A stretch of DNA of 64,000 nt from JBAXXL01 sp038206725 (GTDB taxonomy: Bacteria > Bacteroidota > Ignavibacteria > Kapaibacteriales > UBA2268): contig JBBRAO010000012.1 in NCBI GenBank assembly GCA_038206725.1, positions 11,341-75,340 on the forward strand. The letters are read 5' to 3'. The position numbers and the translations under genes are program-made. Below are positions 1 to 9,216 of this stretch, in pieces; the first letter of the stretch is position 1, and every line of letters starts with the position of its first letter. The notes below the pieces were generated by a model that saw only the letters and a program-made list of their open reading frames with translations, did no database searches and was not told the origin of the DNA.

Positions 1-255
1 TGCCCGTAATAGTTGTGGAGTATATTAAGATAAATAAATTGTATAGATGAATAAATTTTGAATTTTGAATGCGAAGAAGAGAAGAGAAACCCCCTAACCC
101 CCTTGCAACAAGGGGGAACCGAAGAATCAGGTGCTGTCATTGCCACGGAAGCGGGCATCCATCTTCAAACGATTTTGAATTACTAAATTGAAAGCACTCA
201 AATGCGGCAGATTTACTTGGATTGTCTTTGCGGTTCTCTAACTCTCATTCATAGC
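1..255. other. Intergenic region with hairpin
   Basis: No coding sequence is apparent. It holds a perfect 8-bp inverted repeat (CCCCCTTG / CAAGGGGG) at 98-116, embedded in a phrase that recurs near 12200-12260 (GAGAAACCCCCTAACCC... GGGGAACCGAAGAA). It also has a degenerate palindrome around 137-160 that resembles one near 41047-41070. It belongs to the dispersed palindrome mosaic seen throughout the window. Confidence 0.6.
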
Positions 256-1530
256 TTATTTGTCTGCTTCACCCATTATAGGGTCAATTGAACCGATGAT
301 GGCGACTATATCGGCAATCATCGAGCCTTCGGCCATAAAGGACAAACCTTGAAGGTTCGAGGCACTCGGCGAGCGGATTTTCATACGCCAAGGGCAACCT
401 GTACCGTCGGATACAATATAAAATCCTAATTCACCTTTAGGGGATTCTATCGAGGTATATGTATCACCCGGTTCCGGTTCTGCACCGAAATTTATCAGCA
501 TAAAGTCGTTTATCAGTTCTTCCATTTTTGTGTATATGCTACTTTTTTTCTGCATTACTTTCTTAGCTTGATCAGACATAATATCGCCCTTCGGCATCGC
601 TTTCAAAATCTGATTAATCATCTTCGCACTTTCGTACATCTCTTCCAGACGAACCATATATCGGGCCCAGCAATCACCTTCTGGATGGGTTATTACGTTA
701 AAATCCAATTCGTTATAAACCAAATACGGATTATCACGTCGCAAATCGTGGGCAACGCCGCTACCACGAATACACGGACCGGTTAGTCCCAATTGAATCG
801 CTTTGTCTTTCGGCATAATACCGATACCGGATACTCGGTCAATGAATATTCTATTGCGATGGACTAAACTTTCGGCTTTTGTTAATTCTTTTGGAAATTC
901 GCTCACCCATTGCGAAATTTTCTCTAATGTAGAATCGTTAATATCGTGAGCCACACCGCCTACACGCGTATAACTGGTTGTGAAACGAGCACCTGTGAAC
1001 AGTTCAAACAAATCATAGAGTTTTTCGCGCTCTTGGAATGTCCATAAAAATACTGTCAATGCTCCCAAATCTAAGCACATAGAGCCAATCGCCATTAAAT
1101 GCGATGAAATTCTCGCCATTTCGCTGACCAAAGTTCTTATCCACCTTGCACGCAAGCTTTCTTCTATTCCCATTGCTTTTTCTATCGCTAAAACAATACC
1201 GACGTTATTAGAAAGCGGAGCAACATAATCCAATCTATCTGTATGTGGAATGAATTCGTGGTATGTGACATTTTCGGCGATTTTTTCATAACCGCGGTGT
1301 AGATAACCTAATTCCGGTACACAACGAACTATCGTTTCGCCTTCCAAGCGCAACAATACTCTTAAAACACCGTGGGTTGCAGGATGCTGAGGACCCATAT
1401 TCAAAATCATATCCTCTTCGGCTAATGGGTCACGGTCAACAGTAATAGAATCCCGCATTAAGGTTTTTAATATCTTTTCTTGCCGTATTTGATTAATTTT
1501 TAATTCTTCTTCACGAGTCAAAATATTCAT
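256..1530 (-). CDS. nuoD: NADH-quinone oxidoreductase subunit D
   Basis: This is the 49-kDa-type subunit of respiratory complex I, in the peripheral arm next to the quinone site. At 424 aa it is normal length for NuoD. Residues 46-54 read GPQHPATHG, 75-83 GYLHRGYEK, 98-102 DRLDY, and the C-terminus is the family-typical DPIMGEADK. The first ~40 residues are a charged extension before the conserved core. No other nuo gene lies beside it: upstream, 47 bp away on the same strand, is an unrelated AlbA_2-domain gene, and the downstream 255 bp are non-coding. The other complex I subunits must therefore be elsewhere or beyond the left edge. Confidence 0.95.
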   Translation of the reverse strand: MNILTREEELKINQIRQEKILKTLMRDSITVDRDPLAEEDMILNMGPQHPATHGVLRVLLRLEGETIVRCVPELGYLHRGYEKIAENVTYHEFIPHTDRLDYVAPLSNNVGIVLAIEKAMGIEESLRARWIRTLVSEMARISSHLMAIGSMCLDLGALTVFLWTFQEREKLYDLFELFTGARFTTSYTRVGGVAHDINDSTLEKISQWVSEFPKELTKAESLVHRNRIFIDRVSGIGIMPKDKAIQLGLTGPCIRGSGVAHDLRRDNPYLVYNELDFNVITHPEGDCWARYMVRLEEMYESAKMINQILKAMPKGDIMSDQAKKVMQKKSSIYTKMEELINDFMLINFGAEPEPGDTYTSIESPKGELGFYIVSDGTGCPWRMKIRSPSASNLQGLSFMAEGSMIADIVAIIGSIDPIMGEADK

Positions 1531-1577
1531 AATTATTCCGTATTAAATATATTTCAAGGACGTATTTTATAGCTTAT

Positions 1578-2228
1578 TTATTTGAGAGTAAAGTAGTCGT
1601 GGTGCGTGTTGTTGTGAATTTGCAACACACCGGCTCGAACTAATGTGATTAACAAACGCTCCGCTCGGCGCTTAGAGATGTTTACCAATTTCGCGAAATC
1701 GAGAACTGTAGCTCTTTCATAATTTTCGAGATAAGCGAATAATCTGTGTTCAGTTTGCCCGATTGATAGTTTGAAATGGTACTTCAAATCGGACTTTTCT
1801 CTTAATAAGCGAGTCATTTCGGAACTTGCTAATATTGATTTTTCACCGATTCTAATATATGCTTTTTTTATTTTTTTGCCGTCTTCGCTTTTGGTAATCA
1901 GCTTATGTGGTTTGGTTTTACTTTCTGCAATTTCGACAATAACAATTTCTTTATTATATAGGTTTTGTACTTTTACTTCTTTCGGAGTGATGGGTGGAAT
2001 AATGCAAAATTGACAAGCCGTTTCTACGACATCCAATTCTGTTTTTTCGCTTTCCACGCCATATAAATCGCCGTTATCCTCCACTCCTATGAACAAAATT
2101 CCACCTAAAGTATTGGCAAAAGCGGTTATTTCCTTCGCGATTTTCTCGGGCGAAGAAGATTTGCGCTTGAATTCGACGGTTGCCGATTCACCTTTTTCAA
2201 TTATTTCTAATATCTTTTTGGGTCTCAT
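1578..2228 (-). CDS. AlbA_2 (Schlafen-type) putative DNA-binding protein
   Basis: The 216-aa protein has an AlbA_2 domain in the N-terminal ~130 residues. Visible motifs are EFKRKSS at 19-25, the glycine-rich ANTLGGILFIGVEDNG at 38-53 and AYIRIG at 123-128. These fit the AAA_4/AlbA_2 family of predicted nucleic-acid-binding regulators. Residues ~160-205 look like a winged helix (LDFAKLVNISKRRAERLLI), which fits a transcription regulator. It lies 47 bp upstream of nuoD on the same strand and could be co-transcribed with it. The family is clear, but the biological target cannot be told from sequence. Confidence 0.8.
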   Translation of the reverse strand: MRPKKILEIIEKGESATVEFKRKSSSPEKIAKEITAFANTLGGILFIGVEDNGDLYGVESEKTELDVVETACQFCIIPPITPKEVKVQNLYNKEIVIVEIAESKTKPHKLITKSEDGKKIKKAYIRIGEKSILASSEMTRLLREKSDLKYHFKLSIGQTEHRLFAYLENYERATVLDFAKLVNISKRRAERLLITLVRAGVLQIHNNTHHDYFTLK

Positions 2229-2294
2229 TTATAAGAAATTTCAATGTTTGCAAAAAATGATGAAATTTGATTTTAACTATTAGTAAAAAAATCA

Positions 2295-2302
2295 TATTTT
2301 TG
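2295..2302 (+). promoter_or_regulatory. Candidate -7 box TATTTTTG upstream of purN
   Basis: Matches the Bacteroidota -7 consensus TAnnTTTG, 29 bases before the purN ATG. At 19 bases upstream the -33 position reads TTTA, a 3/4 match to TTTG. Confidence 0.4.
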
Positions 2303-2331
2303 TAAAAGTTAACCAATAAACGTATAATAAT

Positions 2332-2940
2332 ATGATTGATTTTATGAAAGAAAAAATGCGGATTTGCTTTTTTGCCTCACACGGGGGCAGTAATATGCAG
2401 GCAATTTTGGATTGCATTGAATCCGGAACTCTCGAGGCGCAAGCATCTCTTTTGATAACAAATAATTCGCAGTCCTATGCTATGGAACGCGCTAAAGCAT
2501 TCGGTATGGCGGCTTATCATTTGAGTGGTAAAACTAACCCCTCCGATTTGAATGAAGCGATAATTGGCAAGCTACGTTTGCACAACGCCAATATTATTGT
2601 ATTAGCCGGTTATATGAAAAAGCTAGACGACTCGATAATTGATTTTGTCGAGGGACGAGTTTTGAATATCCACCCTGCTTTATTACCAAAATTCGGTGGT
2701 GCTGGAATGTATGGTATGAATGTGCATAATGCTGTTATAAAGTCCGGCGAAAGTGTTTCGGGTGCGACGGTACATTTGGTAAATAATCATTACGATGATG
2801 GGAGAATACTGAACCAAATAAAGTGCAATGTTTTGGCAGGTGATACTCCTGAAGAATTAGCGGCACGTATTTTAGACATCGAACATAAAATATATGCCGA
2901 TACATTGATTAAAATAACTAAAGGTGAAATAATAATCTAA
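2332..2940 (+). CDS. purN: Phosphoribosylglycinamide formyltransferase
   Basis: Catalyses the 10-formyl-THF-dependent formylation of GAR in de novo purine synthesis. The 202-aa length is typical. The folate/phosphate-binding segment reads ASHGGSNMQA (15-24). The catalytic Asn and His lie in LNIHPALLPKFGG (N112, H114), and the catalytic Asp is in YDDGRI (D155/D156). The first methionine (2332) is used here, but M5 and M9 are also possible starts. It begins a tight plus-strand operon: its TAA overlaps the ATG of the acetyltransferase by one base (TAATG at 2938-2942). Confidence 0.95.
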   Translation: MIDFMKEKMRICFFASHGGSNMQAILDCIESGTLEAQASLLITNNSQSYAMERAKAFGMAAYHLSGKTNPSDLNEAIIGKLRLHNANIIVLAGYMKKLDDSIIDFVEGRVLNIHPALLPKFGGAGMYGMNVHNAVIKSGESVSGATVHLVNNHYDDGRILNQIKCNVLAGDTPEELAARILDIEHKIYADTLIKITKGEIII

Positions 2941-3776
2941 TGGATATCCAAATTGAAAATATGACGCCGAAAGATATGAACTTTGCAATCTTTATGGCTG
3001 AAATCGAAGGTTGGAACCCGGGTTTTAACGACGCCGAATGTTTTTATTCCGCCGATCCTGAAGGTTTTTTTATTGCTAAACGCGACGGTAGAAACATCGG
3101 TTGTATTTCCGCGGTCAAGTATTCCGATAAATTCGGCTTCATCGGTTTTTATGTCGTTGTACCTGAGGAACGAGGCTCATCCGCCGGTGTAATGCTTGCC
3201 AAACGAGCAGGAAGGCATTTATACGGTTGCAATATCGGGTTGGACGGAGTTATAAATCGTGTGGAAAATTACGCTAAACTAGGTTTTAATTACGCATATA
3301 AAAATTATCGTTTCGAGTCCATAGCCAAATGTTATCCGCTCGATGAACACGTTATCCGCCTAAGCGCCGTTGACTTCGCCGACATCTTGGCTTTTGACCA
3401 AAAGTGTTTTCCGGCAAAACGTGAAGTTTTTCTGAAAAAATGGCTCAATATGCCTAATATGAAAGCTCTAGCCTATCATTACGATGGGAAATTATTGGGT
3501 TACGGAGGAGTACGTCAATGCAAAATCGGTTGGAAAATAGGACCCCTTTTTGCAGACTCCCCGGGGGTTGCGAATAAACTTTTCCAAGGTTTATCGAATT
3601 TTACAGCAGGAAAATCCTTATACTTCGATGTTCCTGAAATAAACAAAGAAGCGATGAAATTAACCAAACTTTACGGTATGACTCAAGTTTTTTCAACCGC
3701 GCGTATGTACACCGAAAATGCGCCGGAACTCGAATATAATAAAATTTACAGTATAACAAGTTTTGAATTGGGGTAA
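2940..3776 (+). CDS. GNAT-family N-acetyltransferase (two-domain)
   Basis: A 278-aa protein with an N-terminal GNAT fold (about 1-130). The acetyl-CoA pyrophosphate loop region reads VVPEERGSSAGVMLAKRAG near residues 74-92. The C-terminal half (about 138-270, CFPAKREVFLKKWL..., LLGYGGVRQ) resembles the Acetyltransf_18 domain found in YitH/HolE-like enzymes. The substrate is unknown. Translation is coupled to purN by a one-base overlap, and its end overlaps the start region of dprA. The operon also includes a prenyl synthase, so position gives no clear hint to the role. Confidence 0.8.
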   Translation: MDIQIENMTPKDMNFAIFMAEIEGWNPGFNDAECFYSADPEGFFIAKRDGRNIGCISAVKYSDKFGFIGFYVVVPEERGSSAGVMLAKRAGRHLYGCNIGLDGVINRVENYAKLGFNYAYKNYRFESIAKCYPLDEHVIRLSAVDFADILAFDQKCFPAKREVFLKKWLNMPNMKALAYHYDGKLLGYGGVRQCKIGWKIGPLFADSPGVANKLFQGLSNFTAGKSLYFDVPEINKEAMKLTKLYGMTQVFSTARMYTENAPELEYNKIYSITSFELG

Positions 3777-4863
3777 TAGATTGACAAAATGGAATAAAAC
3801 GGATATACTTAAACTCTCATTAGCGAGAGGATTAAAATATAAAACACAACAAATGATTTTAGAATCCTATGACGGATTCGATAAATACAGTTCGAGTTAT
3901 AAACCTCTGACATTGGGATTAGGAGATAACTTGACTCTTACCCGAGATGAAATAATAGCAAGTGCTGAAAACCAATTAGAGATTTGCGAAAAGAACGCAA
4001 TCAATATAGTAACACTTTTCGATGAAGAGTATCCGAACTTATTGAAGCAAATCAATCAACCTCCGCTTTTAATTTTTGTAAAAGGGGTATTGCAAAACGC
4101 CGATTCCGTCGCCATTGCAATTGTTGGAACAAGAGCCTGCACATTTTACGGCAGAATAGCCGCCGAATCGTACGCGGCTCATTTCGCGAGAAACAATATA
4201 GTTGTTGTCAGCGGATTGGCTTATGGTATAGATTCTTATGCTCATTCAGCGACTGTCAAAGCTAATGGTGTTACCTACGCGGTTATTGCCTGCGGTATTG
4301 ATACCAATTTGCCGAGTGAACAAGCGAAGAAGGCAAATAAAATTATTGACAGCGGTGGTGCGCTAATTTCACAATTTCATTGTGGTATATCGGCATTTCC
4401 TTCACTTTTTTTACAAAGGAACCGTATAATCTCGGGGATAAGTACCGCAACGGTTGTTATAGAAAGCGGCCAGAGTGGAGGTTCACTAAACACGGCAAGA
4501 TTTGCCGGAGAAGAATCGCGCGATGTATTTGCACTTCCCGGTAATATAAGCTCAGAAAAGAGCAAAGGTACAAACGAACTTATCAAAAGCGGCGGCGCGA
4601 TAATAACTTTAAAACCGGAAGATGTATTAGAACAACTCGGTTTAGTGCAAACTTCGATTTCGTTTAACGAGAAGAAACACAAATTCAAATCTCCCGAAGA
4701 ACAGAAAGTTTGGGACGCTATCGGAATGGAGCCTATGCACATAGACCAAATCGCCGATAAAACAGAGCTCGAAATTTCAAAATTGTTGGTTGTATTACTC
4801 GATATGGAGTTTTCGGGATTGTTGAGACAACTACCCGGAAAAAATTATATAAGAGAACACTAA
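3763..4863 (+). CDS. dprA: DNA-processing protein DprA
   Basis: DprA loads RecA onto incoming single-stranded DNA during natural transformation. The Rossmann core is visible: AIVGTRACTFYGR (~118-130), VVVSGLAYGIDSYAH (~148-162), ESGQSGGSLNTARFA (~234-248) and DVFALPGNI (~254-262). A C-terminal winged-helix-like tail follows (~310-366). The start is a TTG. The longest form begins at 3763, overlapping the GNAT gene by 14 bases. A TTG at 3781 preceded by GGGG seven bases upstream is an equally good start. It is translationally coupled to the gene before and lies 10 bases before the prenyl synthase. Confidence 0.93.
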   Translation: MNWGNRLTKWNKTDILKLSLARGLKYKTQQMILESYDGFDKYSSSYKPLTLGLGDNLTLTRDEIIASAENQLEICEKNAINIVTLFDEEYPNLLKQINQPPLLIFVKGVLQNADSVAIAIVGTRACTFYGRIAAESYAAHFARNNIVVVSGLAYGIDSYAHSATVKANGVTYAVIACGIDTNLPSEQAKKANKIIDSGGALISQFHCGISAFPSLFLQRNRIISGISTATVVIESGQSGGSLNTARFAGEESRDVFALPGNISSEKSKGTNELIKSGGAIITLKPEDVLEQLGLVQTSISFNEKKHKFKSPEEQKVWDAIGMEPMHIDQIADKTELEISKLLVVLLDMEFSGLLRQLPGKNYIREH

Positions 4864-4873
4864 AGGTAAGAAT

Positions 4874-5851
4874 ATGAATTTTAAAAATAAATATCAAGAA
4901 ATGCTAATTGCGGCGGAAACATTTATGATGGAACAGGTTCCGGAGAAGGAACCAATGTATCTATACGAGCCTTTTCGTTATGTTATTTCCGCGGGCGGTA
5001 AGCGAATAAGACCGGTTTTGGCGTTGATTTGCGCGGCCGCTTGCGGAACGGACTGGAGAAATGCTTTGCCGGTTGCCGCGGCAATAGAGATTCTGCATAA
5101 TTTTACATTGGTTCACGACGATATTATGGACAATTCCCCGTTCCGCCGAGGACGAGAAACAGTTCATAAAAAGTGGGATGAAGCAAGGGCTATTTTGACA
5201 GGCGATATAATGATTGCTTGGGCGTATAAAATCTTACAATTCAAGCATCCACGATACGCAGAAATCATCTCTGTTTTTACGAAGGGATTAGTAGATGTAA
5301 ACGAAGGACAGGGTTATGATATGCTCTTTAATGAGAAAAATGATACTGCATACGACGATTATTTGATGATGATAAAGAAAAAAACAAGTGCTTTACTGAT
5401 AACTCCGGCACTGATGGGTGCACATATTGCGGAAGCCAATTTAACAAAACAAATGGCATTAGCCGGATACGCGCTAGATTTAGGATTGGCCTTTCAAATT
5501 CAGGACGATTATCTTGATATGACCGCGGATGAAGCGGAATTAGGTAAGAAAACCGGTTTGGATATAGTTGAAGGTAAAAAAACTTGTTTGATTATAAAGG
5601 CTAATGAAAAGGATCTCAATGCGGAAGACCGTAAACTGATGGACCGTTTTTATAATGAGAATGGACTGCCGATGGAATATGTACCACAAATGAGTGAAAT
5701 TTTCCAAAAGTACGGCGTATATGATGAAATTCTGGAAATAATTGATAATTATTTCGAAGGCGCGAAAATGGACCTCGACGATATGCCGAAAAATGAATAT
5801 ACGGAGATGCTCGGATGGTTGGCGGACAGTCTGAACAAGAGGAAAAAATAA
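4874..5851 (+). CDS. Polyprenyl (farnesyl/geranylgeranyl) diphosphate synthase
   Basis: A trans-isoprenyl diphosphate synthase that condenses IPP with allylic diphosphates. The 325-aa protein shows GGKRIRP at 41-47, the first Asp-rich motif DDIMD at 82-86 with FRRG after it, and the second motif DDYLD at 211-215. Phe77, five residues before the first Asp, is a chain-length determinant position where an aromatic residue is seen in short-chain (C15-C20) enzymes, so a GGPP-type product is plausible. It is the last gene of the purN operon, with AAAGGTAAG as a weak ribosome site. The exact chain length is not certain. Confidence 0.88.
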   Translation: MNFKNKYQEMLIAAETFMMEQVPEKEPMYLYEPFRYVISAGGKRIRPVLALICAAACGTDWRNALPVAAAIEILHNFTLVHDDIMDNSPFRRGRETVHKKWDEARAILTGDIMIAWAYKILQFKHPRYAEIISVFTKGLVDVNEGQGYDMLFNEKNDTAYDDYLMMIKKKTSALLITPALMGAHIAEANLTKQMALAGYALDLGLAFQIQDDYLDMTADEAELGKKTGLDIVEGKKTCLIIKANEKDLNAEDRKLMDRFYNENGLPMEYVPQMSEIFQKYGVYDEILEIIDNYFEGAKMDLDDMPKNEYTEMLGWLADSLNKRKK

Positions 5852-5952
5852 TTTCATAAAAATTAGATCATAGCAAAAAGCTTATATATTTAAAACTTTT
5901 TTGTATCTTGAGAGTCTTATATATAACTTTTTACCATTAATAAAAAAATGAA

Positions 5953-7167
5953 ATGAAAAATCTTATAAAACTACGATATATTTTGGTTGTTTTTCTAATC
6001 CTAAGCTCCTCTTTACCGGCTTTTGGACAAAACAACAGCAACTTTCTTATTGACTCGGTTACAAAATATGTAAAATACAGTTGGCAGCCGGGAGATGCCT
6101 CAATGTTAGGACGAAGCAAGAATTTTTATGATTTAAAAAATCAATTAACTTTGTTAAGATATTGGGCAATGGATAATACAACAAATCCGCAATACTATCA
6201 ATATTATTATTCAAATAATAAGTTGGATTCATTCGAACTTGTGCAGGACGGATGTCCGTTCTTCAAAGCTAATATAAGCTACGATGCCAATGGCCGTACT
6301 ACTGATTCCATTACTCAAACTAGATATAATTGCCAACCTCTTAAAAACGGCAACAGATATTCGTATGAATACAATAAAACAGGCTTAAAATCAACTTATA
6401 CTTCCTATAATTGGACGGCAGTCGGTTGGACACCGATTAGACGTACATCATTTAACTATGATTCTAGGAAAAACTTAATTGAAGAAGTTTTCGAAAATTC
6501 CGATACCAATGGCTTATATATTGTAAATAAATTTGTTTATCTATACGATGAAGAGGTTAATCTTACTGAAAGCCAAGAATTTAGATATATTGATGAAAAT
6601 TGGGTTAAAGATAGTTGGATTAAGTACTATTACGCAAATTCTCATTTAACAGAACGGCAGTATTATTCGGCAAAAGACACACTAGATGCATTAATCAAAG
6701 TTGATAGTTTGTTTTATGATGAGGATTTGATAGTGTTGGAAAAGCAATACTCATTAATGGATGGCGTAAGGTCATTAACAAATTCAACACGTCGTACTTA
6801 TGATAAAAATAAGTTAATGATCAAGTTAGATGTTTCGGAAATAATGATTAAAGATTCTACAACAACTACAACAGAATATATGTATATTTCGGCGAATGGT
6901 AGTGCGGTTGAAAATAACCCAGCTATAAATATTATTTCAATTTCTCCTAACCCCGCAGGTGATTTTATAACAATTAATCTGGGAAATACCAACCCCACGC
7001 TTAAGCGTGGGGTTGATGAAGTCTTCATCTACAACGCACTCGGCGAAATGGTGATGTCAGTAGAGACGTTGCATGCAACGTCTCTACGAATCAATATCTC
7101 TGATTTGCCAAAAGGTATGTATTTCGTGAAAGTGGGCGGTGAGACTGTGAAGTTTGTGAAGTTGTAA
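5953..7167 (+). CDS. Secreted T9SS type-A CTD protein with palindrome-derived inserts
   Basis: A 404-aa exported protein. The signal peptide (1-~25) ends near PAFGQ. The body (~30-310) is rich in Tyr/Asn/Asp with loose repeats such as SFNYDSRKNLIEE and FVYLYDEEVNLTE, resembling YD/RHS-like secreted proteins. A type-A T9SS sorting domain fills the last ~75 residues (ISISPNPAGDFITI... DLPKGMYFVK). Two perfect DNA palindromes lie in frame inside this CTD: 6991-7014 encodes most of NPTLKRGV and 7060-7087 encodes VETLHATSL. They fall in the loops before IYNALGE and before ISDLPKG. A strong terminator follows. The function of the body is unknown. Confidence 0.8.
   Translation: MKNLIKLRYILVVFLILSSSLPAFGQNNSNFLIDSVTKYVKYSWQPGDASMLGRSKNFYDLKNQLTLLRYWAMDNTTNPQYYQYYYSNNKLDSFELVQDGCPFFKANISYDANGRTTDSITQTRYNCQPLKNGNRYSYEYNKTGLKSTYTSYNWTAVGWTPIRRTSFNYDSRKNLIEEVFENSDTNGLYIVNKFVYLYDEEVNLTESQEFRYIDENWVKDSWIKYYYANSHLTERQYYSAKDTLDALIKVDSLFYDEDLIVLEKQYSLMDGVRSLTNSTRRTYDKNKLMIKLDVSEIMIKDSTTTTTEYMYISANGSAVENNPAINIISISPNPAGDFITINLGNTNPTLKRGVDEVFIYNALGEMVMSVETLHATSLRINISDLPKGMYFVKVGGETVKFVKL
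6991..7014. repeat. Perfect 24-bp palindrome inside T9SS CTD, loop 1
   Basis: AACCCCACGCTTAAGCGTGG plus GTT is fully self-complementary. It is in frame within the sorting domain of the 5953-7167 gene. Half of the same element (TTAAGCGTGGGGTTGATG) recurs in the orphan CTD at 25301-25316, and a variant occurs at 13398-13414. Confidence 0.9.
7060..7087. repeat. Perfect 28-bp palindrome inside T9SS CTD, loop 2
   Basis: Two 14-base arms (GTAGAGACGTTGCA and its exact reverse complement) with no loop, in frame in the second CTD loop of the 5953-7167 gene. A diverged relative starting GTAGAGACG lies in the intergenic mosaic near 15794-15818. Confidence 0.9.
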
Positions 7168-7188
7168 TCGATTTACTTAAAAAAGCCG

Positions 7189-7236
7189 CAACCTCGTTCA
7201 AACTTTTCCGTGGTGGGGAAGAACTGAACGAGGTTG
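7189..7236. terminator. Long hairpin between convergent genes
   Basis: A 12-bp perfect stem (CAACCTCGTTCA at 7189-7200 with TGAACGAGGTTG at 7225-7236) and an inner stem CTTTTCC/GGGGAAG. It sits between the plus-strand T9SS client and the end of minus-strand dnaG. It is A-rich upstream (AAAAAA at 7179-7184) and T-rich downstream, so it may act in both directions. Confidence 0.75.
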
Positions 7237-7275
7237 TATCATTTTATGCTCTATGTTTTATTCTATTTTACGAAT

Positions 7276-9216
7276 TCAAATACCCGATTCGTCTTCTTCC
7301 AACAAAATATCACGATAATCATATAAATCGTCTTTTTTCAATTTTTTGCTGAATTCGGGCAGTCTATTCATCAGCTCACGGATTTTGTTTTCGTCCGTTG
7401 TATGTTTCAATTGGTTGCTGACATCTTTCATTTGCACTGTCATTTTCTTGCGGATAAAATAGTTTATTGAATCGCGTACCACTCTATCCCAATTGGTAGC
7501 ATCGAGTTCATTTTCGTATTTCTGCCAATCGGCTTTCACCTCGTCCATAGGGATAGCTATTGCCGCGATTAAATCCTTATAGTAAGCATCAATTTCACCC
7601 GAAGCGATTGCATCCAAAACATACTTGGTGTGGTCGGCGGCTTCGTAAATTATGGAAAAGACATTTTGTCCGTAAACCGAAGGGAAATAGCTGTGGTGAA
7701 TATCATATTTTTGCTCAATTATAACTAAAGGGTTATCGGACATCAGTATAACATTCAATAAATTCAGCTCGGCTGACGACATATTTTGCGCCGCATCTTT
7801 CGGAATCAAGTGTGGTGATTCGTTAATCATCACTTTTTTGTACTCAATATTCCTTGGCTGAAGTTTGTTTGGATTTTCACGCCCGGGGCTATCCTCACGA
7901 TAGGTTCTTTCTTTTTGTTTTTTCTCAATTTCGATTTTTTCTTTGTAAAGCTGTTCAATTTGTCTAAATGAAAGCCTTAGTTTTGTTGCTGAAATCTGGA
8001 TATACTCGTCGTGAACAAATTTGTCAGGTATTTTGACGATTAATTCGATAAGTTTTCTTGATATTTCGGCTTTGCCCGCCGGTTCTGAAATCATATCTTT
8101 ATTGATTCTGCAGATATAATCTATGAAGTTTTCAGCATTATCGAGCAATTTCTTGAATGCTTTATCTCCGCGTGAACGAACAAAATCGTCCGGATCGGTA
8201 TCCTCAGGTAAACAAACAATTTTTGTATCCAGTCCCGCGGCTAAAGTTATTTCCAAACTTCGCACGGTTGCCTTTATTCCTGCTGAATCTCCATCATAAA
8301 CCAAAAACACTTTTTCGGCATTGCGCTTTAACATCAATGCCTGCTCTTCTGTCAGTGCTGTGCCGCAAGGTGCTAACACATTGGTAAAACCGAATATGTG
8401 CAAAGCAATCAAATCGGCGTACCCTTCGACCAAAACGGAGGATTTGGTGGTCAATATCTCGCGTTTCGATTCGAAAAAGCCGTACAGTACTTTACTTTTG
8501 TTGTAGATCAATGAATCGGGAGAATTCATATATTTTGGACTGTCCGCGTCATCATCATCCATTTTTCTGCCACCGAAAGCAATCGTTCGCCCTAAGAAAT
8601 CCCGTATCGGAAACATCGCTCGGTTGCGGAACATATCGAATTTCTTATCATTCTTTTCGGTTATTAGTTTAGATTCGATTACCTGTGCATCAGTGAAATT
8701 CAAGCGTTTTAGTTCTTTATACAGAGCATCCCAAGAATTTGGAGAATAGCCTAATTTAAATTTTTCAATGGTTTCCTTATCTATTCCGCGAGCCAAAAAA
8801 TAATTATACGCAACCTTGCCTTCGTTGCTTAGCAAAGCCTTGTGGAAATAATCAGCCGCGATTTCAGTAGCTTTAAGAATGGTCGAAGTTTTGCTCTCGG
8901 CTTCATCGGCTTGCTTCGATTGATGTGTATCAATCGTGATACCCGCTTTATCGGCTATTATTTTTGTAGCCTCGGTGAAGGAAACACCCAGAAAATCGCG
9001 CACAAATGTTATGGAATTACCACCTGCTCCGCAAACGAAACACTTAAAAATTTGTTTTGCGGGAGATACCATCATCGAAGGATGATTGTCGTCGTGGAAT
9101 GGGCATAGAGCTTTGTAATTTGAGCCCGCTCTTTGCAAATTCACATAATCGCCGATTACATCGACGATATCCGATCTTTCGATTATATCCGTAACTATTT
9201 GAGGATTTATCTTCAT
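7276..9216 (-). CDS. dnaG: DNA primase
   Basis: Synthesises RNA primers at the replication fork. The 646-aa protein starts with a CHC2-type zinc-binding domain (C38, H41, C59, C62). The TOPRIM core follows, with LVEGYADLIAL and the acidic VYDGDSAG in roughly residues 255-320. The C-terminal ~170 residues form a helicase-interacting-type region ending in an acidic tail (LLEEDESGI). The ATG at 9214-9216 directly abuts the stop codon of the dnaJ-like gene, indicating translational coupling. It is the last gene of the dCMP deaminase-dnaJ-dnaG operon. Confidence 0.95.
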   Translation of the reverse strand: MKINPQIVTDIIERSDIVDVIGDYVNLQRAGSNYKALCPFHDDNHPSMMVSPAKQIFKCFVCGAGGNSITFVRDFLGVSFTEATKIIADKAGITIDTHQSKQADEAESKTSTILKATEIAADYFHKALLSNEGKVAYNYFLARGIDKETIEKFKLGYSPNSWDALYKELKRLNFTDAQVIESKLITEKNDKKFDMFRNRAMFPIRDFLGRTIAFGGRKMDDDDADSPKYMNSPDSLIYNKSKVLYGFFESKREILTTKSSVLVEGYADLIALHIFGFTNVLAPCGTALTEEQALMLKRNAEKVFLVYDGDSAGIKATVRSLEITLAAGLDTKIVCLPEDTDPDDFVRSRGDKAFKKLLDNAENFIDYICRINKDMISEPAGKAEISRKLIELIVKIPDKFVHDEYIQISATKLRLSFRQIEQLYKEKIEIEKKQKERTYREDSPGRENPNKLQPRNIEYKKVMINESPHLIPKDAAQNMSSAELNLLNVILMSDNPLVIIEQKYDIHHSYFPSVYGQNVFSIIYEAADHTKYVLDAIASGEIDAYYKDLIAAIAIPMDEVKADWQKYENELDATNWDRVVRDSINYFIRKKMTVQMKDVSNQLKHTTDENKIRELMNRLPEFSKKLKKDDLYDYRDILLEEDESGI

